This document shows, one piece after another, positions 36,616-48,916 of a DNA stretch of 64,000 nucleotides; position 1 is the stretch's first letter, and every line of letters begins with the position of its first letter. Source of the DNA: Synaphobranchus kaupii (taxonomy: Eukaryota; Chordata; Actinopteri; Anguilliformes; Synaphobranchidae). Where the stretch lies: positions 35,912,457 to 35,976,456 of the forward strand of contig CM056377.1 in assembly GCA_029718625.1 (NCBI GenBank), given 5' to 3'. Below the pieces are notes generated by a model, which saw only the letters and a list, made by a program, of their open reading frames with translations, searched no databases and was not told the origin of the DNA. Position numbers and translations under genes: made by a program.

Positions 36616-36860
36616 CGGGAATTCATCTTCGATTATTGATGTAAATTCCTCGCAAAAAAGGTTCTCTCGTGCATATGTGCTTACGGTGAAGAGTTGGAGC
36701 CCGCACTACCTCTCAGTCACTCTCAAACTCTTCTCTTCCTCAACCCGCTCCCTCTCTCTCCCTCTCAGCTGCATGCAGTCCCAAATGGAACAAAGGCTGC
36801 CTTAGTCCTTCAGTGCCTCGACTGTTCCTCAAACACTGAAACCCGACTCCACTTATTGCC
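36616..36860 (-). other. candidate 5' exon (5' UTR plus ATG and three codons plus two bases)
   Basis: On the minus strand a GA-rich leader-like stretch leads to ATG at 36626, then AAT TCC CG and a perfect donor GTGAGT at 36615. A short upstream ORF starts in the GA-rich part. The left boundary (start of transcription) is a guess. It could be the first exon of a minus-strand gene, but I cannot link it to Kirrel because I found no Ig1-3 exons between it and 29254. Confidence 0.3.
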
Positions 36861-36943
36861 TCTGTAGACCACCGTTTTAAACTTCTTGTACTGCCCTCCC
36901 CAAATAACTATATCGTAGCACCCACAATATGTGTACCAAGCTT

Positions 36944-36957
36944 TAGCCCGCCCCCAT
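36944..36957 (-). promoter_or_regulatory. GC box (GGGGGCGGGC) upstream of the candidate exon
   Basis: The minus strand reads AATGGGGGCGGGCTAAAG here, a good Sp1-type GC box about 100-300 bases upstream of the GA-rich leader. It supports a promoter in this place but is weak evidence on its own. Confidence 0.35.
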
Positions 36958-39522
36958 TCAATTAGTGATATCTTATTTTCCCTTCAAAGAAATCTGGCCT
37001 TGAACACCAAATCGGCTAAAAAAAAAAAGCTACACGGTAAGTTTATTAATTGCAAGAAAAAACACAATTTTATTGGATAATTCTTAAAACAGCACATGTA
37101 ATATGACAACAATGAGCTCATATCTTGAAATTTAGGAAAATAGGTCTAGTAAGACTACACCTCATTCTTATTTATTGCCCCCACATTTAGTATTTTAAAA
37201 CATAATTCTGTCTCTTAGGCGTGTCTCATTTACGTATTACCAAATATATCCAAGATTGTGGATGACGAGATGATTCTGAGAGCTGTAACGGATCTGGAGA
37301 GTGTGGATGACTGGTAATATTGAGTTTCAGCAGTGTCACTTGACCTTGATTCAAAATATATACAAGAAGAATTGTGTTTAATTAGATCAGCAGGAAGGAG
37401 AGACCGAGACTGTGTGTAGGCAGACAGACCAGCACTATCATAAATATTACTTATAGTACTACTTATAGCACCTGGAAAATCTCAGTTGTCACTCGTCGCC
37501 TCTGGCCATTTTCTTTGTCTGAGGAATTATGGTCTGTTCTCACTGACCACATTCAGGTGTACCTGGCACCATTCAACATGGTCATTTGCATTTTCCTCAT
37601 ATTTCCACAGGCAAACTTGGCCTAGGAGAGCAAGCATGATAAGTGGTGCCTTACTTTGCCCTTATATGGCAACTATTGCAACACAAATTGTTTGTGAATT
37701 TCAGGGGTTTCAGGGGTCATATTTAGCCAGTAAGCCATATGGAATCTTGTGAATTAATTAACCAAACAGAACCAGATAAAATGCTATTGCTACTACTTTT
37801 GTCTTTATTGATTACTGCTTTAACACTTCAATTTTGGTGGCACGGCCCCAGAATTAAGTTATATGCGTAGTTTGACAATATAATAGTTTTAATTATTACT
37901 GTGCATGCCCAACCAAGGAAGTAATGGGTTTACCATTAGATTATTAATCTGGTTCGTGAATATTTTAATGAACATTCCTAATAGAGTATTCACATTGCCC
38001 CTTTTCATAAATAAAGAACACCATATGCCTTTTCTCTGTTTCCCATCTTCAAACCAAGCAGCACACCCATATTAATTCACTGAGTGCAGTTGTTAAAAAT
38101 CAACTATATACTATAAAGAACAGAAGGGGATTGAAGTGCATTCATTTGCTGCATAAATCTCAGACAGAGCAATTTCTGAGAGTTTTTTTTTTCAGTAGAT
38201 TAGAACGGATGGTAACTCCTCTTGTTACTATTGGTGAAAATGTATTAATTATGGTATAACTCAATGTAAAACTGCAGTCATCCAATGAATTTTCAGAACC
38301 TTTTCAACTACTTTAGTCCATACCTTTCCTCAAAGAAATGGAATGAAACAGAATCCAAAGAAAACTTCCAGATTCCACATTCAATAATAATAATAAAAAA
38401 AACTACTTCTATAAGCTTTGGGTTGGCAATATTAAGAATCAGGTGAAACCAAACCAAAATACTCCCACTTTTCTCATAAACCTACTACAATTAATTCATT
38501 AATGCGGCCTCCCCACCAGAACGGCACAGCTCAAACAATTTGGGGTGGGTCTGCAATGCAACGGGATTCCGGTTTACCTTGGTTACAACACAGTAGTTAG
38601 AAATGGGCAAATGTCAAGAAAAGACACACAAACCCTGGTAGTCAGGCTGAAGGGAAAAAAGTCATGTGGTGAAAGAAGGGATAGTGACATCATTGACTGC
38701 ACAGGAAAATAACCGTAAACTTTATATACCATGCGAATATCAACCAGTGTTGTGGAAGGCCAGCTTGGAACATCTCAGGAGAGAGACATAGAATACAGCC
38801 AAGATGAGATTATGCTGAAAACAGTTTTATTGCTGGGTCTTTGGCAAAGATACTTTTTTTTTTTTTACAGTTACAGAGAACAGACACACACAGAATGTTC
38901 AGTTGGCCCATTTATGGCCCTTCTTTGCAAGTTATATTTTTACAAATTATATTTTTTATTTTGTGTTCTCATCTGAATTAAGACATTCTATATCTTACCA
39001 TTCCAATAACTGACATATGAAAAGATACATAAGCACAGTTTTGAGCCTCTGTGGACCCTAGTGATGTTACTGCACAGTTTCATGGTGTTTCTGACCACTG
39101 CCTTGTCAGGTGAAATCCCCCTTAGATTTAGCATTACTCTGTAGTCATCAGTGGTGTGTTATTTGCCCTTCAGCAGAGACAGTCAGTTTGTTCAGTCCTT
39201 TGCTCATCCCTCAAAGACGCTGCCATGGAGCCAGTGGTCATGAGACATAATCTTAGCTGACTAGACAGTATTCCAGTATTAGATGACCTTTCTGACACAA
39301 CACTAAAGTGAAAAGACAAGGCAATAATCATTCCATTGCCTTCCTTGGTAGTGTATTTTGGTGATAAGAGAGAAGAAAATTGGACGAATGTCTCTGAAAG
39401 TTTGCCTATCACTGAGGATGCTTGCACACAGGATGATTCCAAATGGTTTGTGTAACAGAGGACCCTCTCTCTTAGACCCTCCAGTACAGTACAATCACAA
39501 GAGAAACTGACAGTACAGTCTT
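36958..39522. other. AT-rich non-coding stretch
   Basis: No gene or element recognised on either strand. Confidence 0.3.
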
Positions 39523-39747
39523 TTACATTACATTACAGGCATTTAGCAGACGCTCTTATCCAGAGCGACTTACACAACTTTTTAGAATTTTTTTACATAT
39601 TATTCATTTATACAGCTGGATATATACTGAAGCGATGCAGGTTAAGTACCTTGCTCAAGGGTACAACGGCAGTGTCCTCCCTGGGAATCGAACCTGCAAC
39701 CTTTCGGTTACAAGGCCAGTTCCTTAACCATTATACTACACTGCCGT
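39523..39747 (-). mobile_element. tRNA-derived SINE with L2-type stem-loop tail, copy 1
   Basis: On the minus strand the element begins near GGCAGTGTAGTATAATGG. It has an A-box-like TGGTTAAGGAACTGG and a perfect B box GGTTCGATTCC (39684-39694). A body of about 100 bases follows. It ends with the tail GTAAGTCGCTCTGGATAAG, AGCGTCTGCTAAATGCC and a short (TGTAA)n run. A and B boxes are the internal RNA polymerase III promoter. The tail forms the hairpin recognised by L2-clade LINE reverse transcriptase, as described for eel UnaL2/UnaSINE. It is not a functional tRNA gene. Confidence 0.85.
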
Positions 39748-42700
39748 CTTGTTTATAACAATGCTCTTGATAGTTGTTGATAGATAGACTTGTTGTTATG
39801 GGTTAACATTATCGTTGAATAGCTAAGTATTATGTTGAAAGGTCCATGCTACAAAAAAAGGATTAATAAGATATTGGTGTGGTGACTGTGTTTCCAGTCC
39901 AGACAGGAGTTGCTAGGATAGTGCTGAGTAAGCAAAGAGTGGTCGGTCAGCTAGTCACTCCACCTGGTTGAGGACGTCTGGTCCACAAACTCTGAACATT
40001 TGTGTGTAGCTTACTAACCGCCCTGCCTGACTGCACCAGCGTCTGAAGGCACAGCTCAGTCCCCCAAGGCAGTATGGGAAAAATGAGGGTGCATGAAGGA
40101 ATGCTTTGAAACCTCCACAAACCGCCCAATTGCTACTATGAAAGGGGTCTGAGTGTCTGCGTCAGAGCTGCGCGTGATGCCTCGCGGTGCCAAGTCACAA
40201 TCTGTACATGATCATCATGGTTTTCAGAGGTCGTGGAGCGACAGGGAAGTGTATTGCGGCAGCGGCTCGTCTTACGCACTTTGACTTTGAGGGTCGGTAC
40301 TGGAGCCGACGCCGTGAACCTCCTGTGACTTGCGCAGACGTCCCCGTGTCTTTTTGACATGTTTCGCAGATCAAAACCCAAACACTTTTTATGTATTGCA
40401 TAGGCAACACGGCCTGTTGAAGAAAAACAGGAAACGCCACCAGCGCCAGCATTTCCTCTTCATTCCCCATACAAAATGCCTGGAGGAATTCTCGCAGAGC
40501 TCGGACTGATATCGTTGCCAGTTCTAAAGCATCTCTTCCCGTGTCATTGTTCAATCATTGACCAGGGTGGAATGTGGACAGAGTAGGCTACTATTATTGC
40601 ACTGATGGCCAGTCCTCCTGAAGGCTGCTGAAAAGTGAAGTCCAAGGCTGCACTCTCTCCCCTCACCGTCTTCCCTCGAGGGTGCTACCTTGTGACGCAA
40701 TTCGCTAAGTGCAGCAAGCAAACTTAAAAGGTGCTCTGCAAGGGAGGATTGACGAGAAACAAACAGAAACGGAACCGAACCGCCCTCGCAACATTTCGGA
40801 AGTGCAACACCATAGAGTTGAAATGTGACCGCCACATAGTTCTGTGGTGACTGCCCACTTTTTCCATGCGGAGCATTGCATTGTGGGATTCCCTTCTTGC
40901 TGGAAGCTTGCATTTTATACCCTTGGTGGAAGGGAGGATAAACGAGGGAGCGAGGGAATATAATTACTCCCTCCCCTTTCTTAAATTGGATCTGAATCAC
41001 ACTTGGTGTGGCTGCCATATTTCATCCTGGCATTTTGGGGATTCCCCCCTTGAAGCAAGGGAAGGGAACGACAGGAAGAAAGGATACATTTCGGATCCGA
41101 AAACAGCCCACGACTTACATTATACATTTTATGGCACAAATAAAACAGACACGACAAGGTGTCCTGAGGGAACTTTTACATGTTAGTCTTCACTTCTTGA
41201 GTTAAGAGTTCTGTCTGAGACACATTATAAATGTAAAAGACAGCATTAATGCGTGTATCTGCAATAAAAAATAAAAATATAATAAATGACTGTCTCTCAT
41301 CATATAACCACATTGTTACAATATTCAAAGAGAAAATGCACACGATCAAACAATTAATTAGTCAACCAATCTGGAAGAAAGTTTCTTTCTTTCTTCATGC
41401 CAATAAATGCACAAGTGATGGTTTGTTAGCCAATAGTCTTTTTTTTGGAGCAGTAAAATGGCAGCTATAAAAGAAAACAGAGATTCATGGGAATTAAGTC
41501 CTCAACATCTGGGATTCTCAAGAATAATCAACATCTAGTGAGTTTTAGTATCACACCAGACTCGGTCCCATGACATAAACAGGAAATAATTCAAAACAGC
41601 CAAGTCCTTCCCAGAAAGACCCGTGAAAACTGCACTCTCTGATCACAAATAATTGATTCCATAAACATTTGCATTTGACTGAATCCTCTTGTTATCACAG
41701 AAAAATCAACTTGAGATTCACATTTTGAGAGTTTTGTTATCAGAATTATAACCAGTCAGAAAGAACGCGCTATCCTTACAAGACATTGTGCACTGACTTT
41801 AGCTTTTTTTTTTAAAATTGATGAATCACCATGGTAACCTGTGTTTTTTTTCCCAAACACACAAACAAGAGGCATAGCAGCAATTGTGGGAGGAGAGGTG
41901 GTGGGCGGTGAAACTGGGACTGATTAAAGCTGTGGTCGAATCCAAGGCCTTGCATTAGTCAGCACAGCATTGCTCAAGGAAACCTGCTGGCCAGAATAGT
42001 ACCTATCCATCATCACTGAATTAATTTGGTTATAAAATATTAAACCTTCTTAATATGCTTATGGAACATGTCACAAGGTTGGCACCACAAGACTGTAGCA
42101 GGGGTAGAATAATATCACGGGATTAATATTATAAAAGGTTACCTTCCAAAGATTCCACATTCCACAGTCACAATTTGCCGTCCAAGCCCCTGAAGGTAAT
42201 TGTGCAGGGGAGTTCTGTGTCAAGCGGTGACTCTGTACATGCTCTCTGAAGCAGAGCCCCCTCTGGGGTTTATCACCGACACATAAGGGGCGAGGTAGTG
42301 GGGTGCTGAGAACAGTGTAGCTTACTTCTGGGCAAATGACCAGTAGTGCATTCTGGACTCAGCTGTACTTTTATGGACTGCTGTTGGCCGAGGTGCTGGC
42401 GGAGGTCCAGAAACACCGAAGAAGAGGAGGCAGCCTTCGTGTGTGTCCTGTAGAGCAGTGCATGCTGGGATGAGCCAAAGCAGACTTAATGTAGCTCCTA
42501 CCGAGGGGGATCAGCCTTCACCGTTACCAGAGAAAACATTTCTGCTGTAGACAAGCCCTGCTACTCACAAGAGGTCCGTGGGCTCTGTTTGCCTCGTCCA
42601 TCTCTCTCAGGAGTGACAAGGCAAGAGCACTATATCTGGCCCTGAAAAGGCTTTCATATTATGGCTGTTTGTCTAAGGACACCTTGTTTTCGTTAAAGGA

Positions 42701-45228
42701 ATGAAAAAAAAAATTTCAAAGGTCATATTTCAACAAGGCAACACATGTTGATGTTAGAATAATAAATTTGCTCCGCGAAAAAAGAACAGAGAAATCCCAG
42801 AAGCTGGTGCGCTAATTGCGATCCCTCCGCTTGTTCCGAAGATGACCTCCCTGACACGCTTCCCCTCCGACGGCATGAGAGAGGCTGGAATGCGAGGTGT
42901 AGCAGCGAGCGCAATAAGGCGCCTTCGGACGCATCTATGCCGCAGAAGCGCATGTCCTACAGCCCTGGAGCAGCAGCAGGCTGCGCGCAGCTGCTTCCCA
43001 CAGACGAAGAGGCCCTGACTGCAGAAACTAGTTAGTTTTTGATATTTGTTTATATAATCTTCTCTTGATGAAGGACAGGGGTTACAAAGAAAATATAACT
43101 ACACCGACGAGAGAAAAAAGCTTGGTCCTCAGCAGGAACTAGCCTTTGGTGTCCTGGGGCTTTGAAAGAGCGCTGAATTATCGCAGCGCCCCGGAGACAA
43201 ACAGACGAGTAAACATAGCTCAGTGGTGTGAGGAGACAGTGCAGAGCCAAACAATGGCTGGGACTACGCGGTATCTGACCGCGAGATTAAAGGCCCTTCC
43301 CAGACCTCTTCCACCATAGATAGTTTAGACATGAAAATATCACACATCTCAATATCACATTGTATACCATGTTAAACATTTACAGCATTTGAAATCAAAA
43401 GACCTAACGTCTAAACTGTATTATCTATTGCATAGTTGTGATCAGGCACAGCTGAAAGCGATTAATACTGCAACGGATGGAGCCAAATATTTTTGGATCC
43501 GCGTTTTGCAGAAGTCTTCATTCGGTGGCTAAATAGAATTTATGGCTTCGGTCTGTGCAAGGATTGACTACGTTCCACATGCTCCCGATAAAGAGACAGA
43601 GGCAGCAGCAAAGCTAAGGGCGGTCCATTTCAAAGTGTGCTCTTATCGCTATTAAGCAGGTGGAACAGAACTCAGAATTGGCGGCATGCGAAGCGGGGGG
43701 ATGCAGCCCCACACGGAGAGTGGCCTCTGTTTATGTAGCGTGTGCCCTACGCCATCTCAGAGAGAGAGGAACAGACATGCCCCCGGTCCTCTTTGCAACT
43801 TTCAGTGAGCTGAGCCAAGTATTGTGTCCAAACGAAGTCGCTCGACAGGGATGTACTCACCCTAAGATCAGAGGTCACGCTGCCTCCACTCTTATGGGTC
43901 AAATATGTGGGGCCCTACAGACAAGATAAGGTGCCTAATAATAGTTGGGGTTTCTCTCTAACGCTGCCAGCATAACCATCATGGAGAGGCAAGTATCACC
44001 TTCCACTTTTCTGAAAAATGCATTTGAAATTTTGGCAGCAAGCTTGGACGATTTAGCCCTTAGTAAAGCGTGTGCATTTGTTCTCAGCTGTGTGCATCTC
44101 TAAAGCCACACCTTTGTCCCAAGGCCAGTTCCTCACATTCATAAAGCATGATTACATTTACCTCCGGAGCCCACGGTTCTGGATTAAAACCATCACTAAC
44201 TGTAAAATGAACCACTTTCCTGTCCTTGGTACAGGCGGACTGGTTTATTTCAGCAAAGCTGGGATTTTTATACATTTAGCATGAGCAGCAAATGCCATTT
44301 TCACTTTAAAGACATGACGTCAGTCTAAATTGAGCGTAGCTTTCATAGATTCCATCCCGTTTTCATTGGCCGATGAAACTGCTTAACGCTGCTAGGTTGC
44401 GTGGGCGACGTTACTTTGACGCCACAGTTCTGAAGCTTTAGAGAGGGGCAGGGAAGGAGGTTCCAGACACAATTTAGACGCACTTGTGTCTTTTTTCCAG
44501 GTCGGTTTAAACACATCTGGCCAGAAGTGCAGTCAGAGGAGGATTACTGATGCAACGAGCTCTGAGTCACAGGAAGCCTGGGGACCAGCAGCCAAATACT
44601 GTTCATTCAGTCTTCAGCGTGGCTTTCACTGAGGGGAAGGGTGGGGACACGTGCCGAACTGCCGGACCAAGCTCGCTCTGCCACTGCGAAACACCCAAAC
44701 CGCCAGGCCATGTGACGGCCATGTTGATGCACAGCTCCCAACAGTCTCGCTGATTAATGAACCTTGTGCTACCTTATCCGAAATGGTGGTTTTTAATGAT
44801 CCTGTAAAATCATTAATTGTGTGCCATTAACAGAGGTCACCCCGTTTAAACATAGTTTATGTATTATACAGGCTGATGCCGATTAACATTTTCCCTCCTA
44901 CAGAAGTAAAAGAAAACAGAGCTGGCAAATATTTTGGCAATATTTCCATTACCATTCTCCAGGAGCAGTGCCAATATTAGGGTTGTACCCTGGAGATCAC
45001 TAATTTAGGCCGAAGTGTTCAGGTATGCTCGTACTAACAATTTGCGGTTGTTTATTATTATCATATTATTGCGATTCTATTCCCTCACACTTTTTATGAC
45101 TATTAGTTCAGGATTTAGGATTGTAACGGCATGTTTAATGGTTTTATATGGACGTTAGTTATATTATAGTAGTTATATGAATCTGATTTGTAATACGGTT
45201 CTAGGTTGGCATGGAATCACATCATTCT
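39748..45228. other. long non-coding stretch with a CpG-containing patch near 40.2-41.0 kb
   Basis: ORFs of 106-155 codons occur between 40,195 and 41,186 on both strands, in sequence somewhat richer in CpG. They show no domain, and the 119-codon one opens with TTG rather than ATG. Patches near 42.8-43.0 and 43.6-43.9 kb also contain CpG. I see no supported exon. Confidence 0.3.
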
Positions 45229-45352
45229 TACATTTAACTTACATTTATTGCTTTGTGAATGCTGTATACTTACACTTGCTGTCTGGGAATACGATTAGCC
45301 CGGTCTGCCACTGCTGCTCACGTAACTCTTGCGGACGCACTCGTGTTCCCTT

Positions 45353-45405
45353 TCATTGTAAGCCACTATGGTTAAGAGCATCTGCGAAATGAATGTAAAG
45401 TAAAG
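45353..45405 (+). repeat. diverged L2/SINE-type 3' tail, plus orientation
   Basis: TTGTAAGCCACTATGGTTAAG followed by GCATCTGCGAAATGAATGTA is a decayed copy of the stem-loop tail seen in the SINEs. It could be the 3' end of an L2-type LINE or another SINE. The upstream boundary is not visible, though sequence from about 45,230 may belong to it. Confidence 0.55.
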
Positions 45406-45995
45406 CAATGTAGTGTCACGAAGCAGGCCGATTCTTCGGAAAACCAAAGATTTTCAAAATGGACAGAGCTCAAAAATATATGAAAGTTTTATTACAAAGA
45501 AGCCAGAAATGCATGGCCTTGAGACTTCACATATTAGTAGGACATTTGCATCTAAATTGTTTGGACACTCTAGGAAAAATGTGGCGAAAACCTTACTACC
45601 ACACTGCCCAAACCCAGTTGCAAAAAAAATCACCCTCCACCATTAGTCAGCACAGCTGATCTTAAATAGGCCCTCAATTAGTCACACCTGGGAACATTCC
45701 AATCAATCAGTTACCTGCAAGACACACGCCAATCCAACGTTCAGTTGATGAAAATGGCAAATAATGCTTATTATGCAGACACTTGTAAATAAAATTTTAA
45801 TATATGGGAAAAGCCCACACACACACACGTCTCTCTACAGTGAAGGCTACTCCTTCTCATGCAGGTGCAAGTACACACTATGATGTACTCTAGCATCATT
45901 GCAGGTCTATGGAAAATTTGTACTTGCATGGGTTTGCATGTTTAACACATGGAGGGCCCAAAGACAGCCTGACAAGGCTGGGAGAAGTGTGTTTA

Positions 45996-46088
45996 CGCAC
46001 ACACGCACGCACACATGCACATAGACACACACACACACACACACACACACACGTACGCGCACACATACACAAGCACGCACACACATGC
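45996..46088. repeat. (CA)n microsatellite with CGCA interruptions
   Basis: Alternating CA with CGCA and CATG interruptions, with a perfect (AC)n core at about 46025-46052. Confidence 0.9.
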
Positions 46089-48240
46089 ATCCACAAACAC
46101 AGCATTCTTGAATTATCAGTTTTATGAGTTGAGACTGATTCCAGTTGAGATTGATTCTACTTCAGATCTACACAGTTCAGCTTGAATAATGTTCTTGTTC
46201 TTGATTAATGTTTTTAACGTTCCTTAGTCTTCCATATCCAAGAAAAAGAACAAGTTCCAATCCCAACATCCAACTGCGCAATCAAACATTGCGTGAATGC
46301 TTACAATTATGCTTAACATTATGCTTAAAATGCAGCCTTCTACAAAACCAATATAACACATTTGATTTGATCTATGAGAGGCTTTCTTTCAACAAACAGC
46401 ATATGTATTCCTGCAGTTTTGTTTCATGTCAGCCAATGTTTATTGGTTTGGCTGTCCTAACAAGCCAGAATATAAATCAGTCTTAAGCTCTTGCACATAC
46501 CTACACTATTAAATGTCTTCCACAATCAATCGTTATTGCCAGTTGCAGGGAAAGACACAGCCAGTTTACGATGTGTACTTCAAGGAGACATAACAGTCAT
46601 TATTTCAAAGGGAGTGGCATTTTAAGCCATATGAATATTGCAGTGATGTTCGTTTGCTAGGCTAAGCAAAGCATTTAACCATGTGACAGCTATGAGGTGT
46701 GCAACTATCTTAAAGTATTGGATAATCCAGGGGTATCTTTGGAGAAATGAGGCAAAATCAAGGGCATGAAATCCATCGAACAGACACATAAGCAAATCAT
46801 CATTAGATTCTAAGCTCTATCCCTTTTTTCTTTTGGCAGGCTGGCCTCTCTTTCACATTACGTGACATGAGGAACCAGCTATATGACCATAATTAAAGTC
46901 AACAACTGTAAAATTTCCATTGCCACCCATCCCTTTCAGTGTAATCTAGCCATGGGTTAGGGATCATTTTTCCATGAGCCTAACTGAAGAGTAAAATAAT
47001 ACCACCCAGGGCCTTTCCTGAATTACAGCCAGCTTCTGATTTATACGATTCACATGCAGTGTGCACTGAACAACACATATAAGACCAAACATTCAAATTC
47101 TGCTGTTGAATACATTATATAGATCATGTTGCACGAAACATTACAGCTGCAGATTAGCAGCATGCCTGAATAGCCACATTTGGTTGTGAGCCTAGCCCAT
47201 CTGGTCCTGACACTGATACTAATGGACATGTTGGTAGTGGTACCACCCTTTGCTTCAGGAAAATGTAGTTAATGTTTGGACTAGACTTGCCATCCTGAGC
47301 TACTGCTCATTTGGGGAACATAACTTGTACACTTGGAAGTTTTAATGGGGTCAGACAGGGTCACAAAGTACCATGGCTGTGACAACGGGGGTCACGTCAG
47401 GTCATGAAAAATGTGGAGGCTGTCTGTCTTCCTTTCAGGTGTGATTTATGTTGCTGAATTCCAAGCACCTGAGATGGAGCACTGCTTAAGATTTTACAAG
47501 ACAACTGAGGATCCACTGAGTTTTTTTCTAATCAAAGAGACTGAATTTATCGCATCACATACAGCCCGGCCTACAGAGACAGCGAACTTCATAACTTAAA
47601 TGGATTTTCAGCCATTATTAACAGATATTCCGGAAGTGAAACATTGTCTCTTCGTCGCCAGAGTGAGATTGCACCACACTTACCTCATGACACTGGACAA
47701 TAGCATGTTGAGAAATATTTCTAAATAACAAATTAGATATTAAGGAGTTTTGTGGTTAGATATTCATTCACTGAACGAATAATAGTCTTTGAAATTAGAT
47801 ACAATGACTGGTGATAGAAGATGTCATAAGATGTAAATGTAAATCAGTGCACCAACCAATACTGGAAATACTCTGAATCAGTTACAAACATTTTCTTTTA
47901 AAAAAGGCAAAACAACTGGTTACTTCTTGATGGGAGTTTGTGAATAAATCACTGACGTTGCTGGTGACTCACAAGTTTGATTAATTGTACTAAATGCATG
48001 ATTGTTAGCAATGACCACATATGGAAGAAAGCAGGTGAATAATTCAGTTTAGACCAGTTGAAAACATTTTTTTTCCTTCTCCAGGAAAATAAATCAATTT
48101 CTACAGCTGTGTTTTTCATAAAGGAAAACAAAATGCCATCCCCCCAACCTCCTCCACCTCAAACTCCAAAATTTCCCAAAAGCTCTCCTGCCAATTCTTT
48201 TTCCATCCACCACAGGTAGCAACTTAAACAGTGCTGTGCG
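46089..48240. other. AT-rich non-coding stretch
   Basis: No gene or element recognised. Confidence 0.3.
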
Positions 48241-48439
<199 letters not shown>

Positions 48440-48750
48440 CTCACACATTTGTAATGAAGTGTAGAGACTGATGCAATCAAGAGGCCAGAGAGAGGGCTGA
48501 AAACATCTCTCTCTCTCTCTCTGAACAGTGCGACTGTATTTCTGGCGCTGGAGTGCCCCTGACGCAGGCCGCGAGCAATGCGCTGCAACACTGAGGCAGC
48601 AGCTGATGTGGCAACAGTGAGCGACAGTACAGTAAGCCCTCTGCTTTCTCCTGTTAGACTGTCTTGGCTGTCACTTTCCTGCATGTGCCTTTATTCCTGA
48701 TAGTAGTCTGAGGTGATGTATGCATTGTGAAAACACAGCGGAATACCTGG

Positions 48751-48916
48751 AGGGTATACTACGAAGCAGGGTTACTGAGTTAGCTGGATAACCACACTGA
48801 GTAAAACCCAGAACCCTCCCAAATCTGAAACATGGACTGAAGTAAAAAGAGCTGGGTTTTACTCAGTGAACTTTTTTCCAGCTAACTCAGTTATCCTGCT
48901 TCGTAGTATACCCCCC
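48751..48916. mobile_element. foldback MITE, copy 2
   Basis: The left arm (GGGTATACTACGAAGCAGGG, TTACTGAGTTAGCTGGATAAC) pairs with the right arm (CAGCTAACTCAG, TTATCCTGCTTCGTAGTATACCC). The loop holds CAAATCTGAAACATGGACTG and AAGTAAAAAGAGC, as in copy 1 at 29679-29830. Outer ends differ from copy 1 (GGTATACTACG against GGCCTGTTTCACG), so the two belong to related subfamilies. Confidence 0.8.

Noticed and set aside
39684..39747. A tRNA gene on the minus strand
   Set aside because: The A and B boxes belong to a SINE: the cloverleaf is not complete and the typical SINE body and L2-type tail follow.
40195..40554. A 119-codon minus-strand ORF with a hydrophobic stretch resembling a signal peptide
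   Set aside because: Its listed start is TTG, there is no good donor after the hydrophobic part, and I recognise no family.
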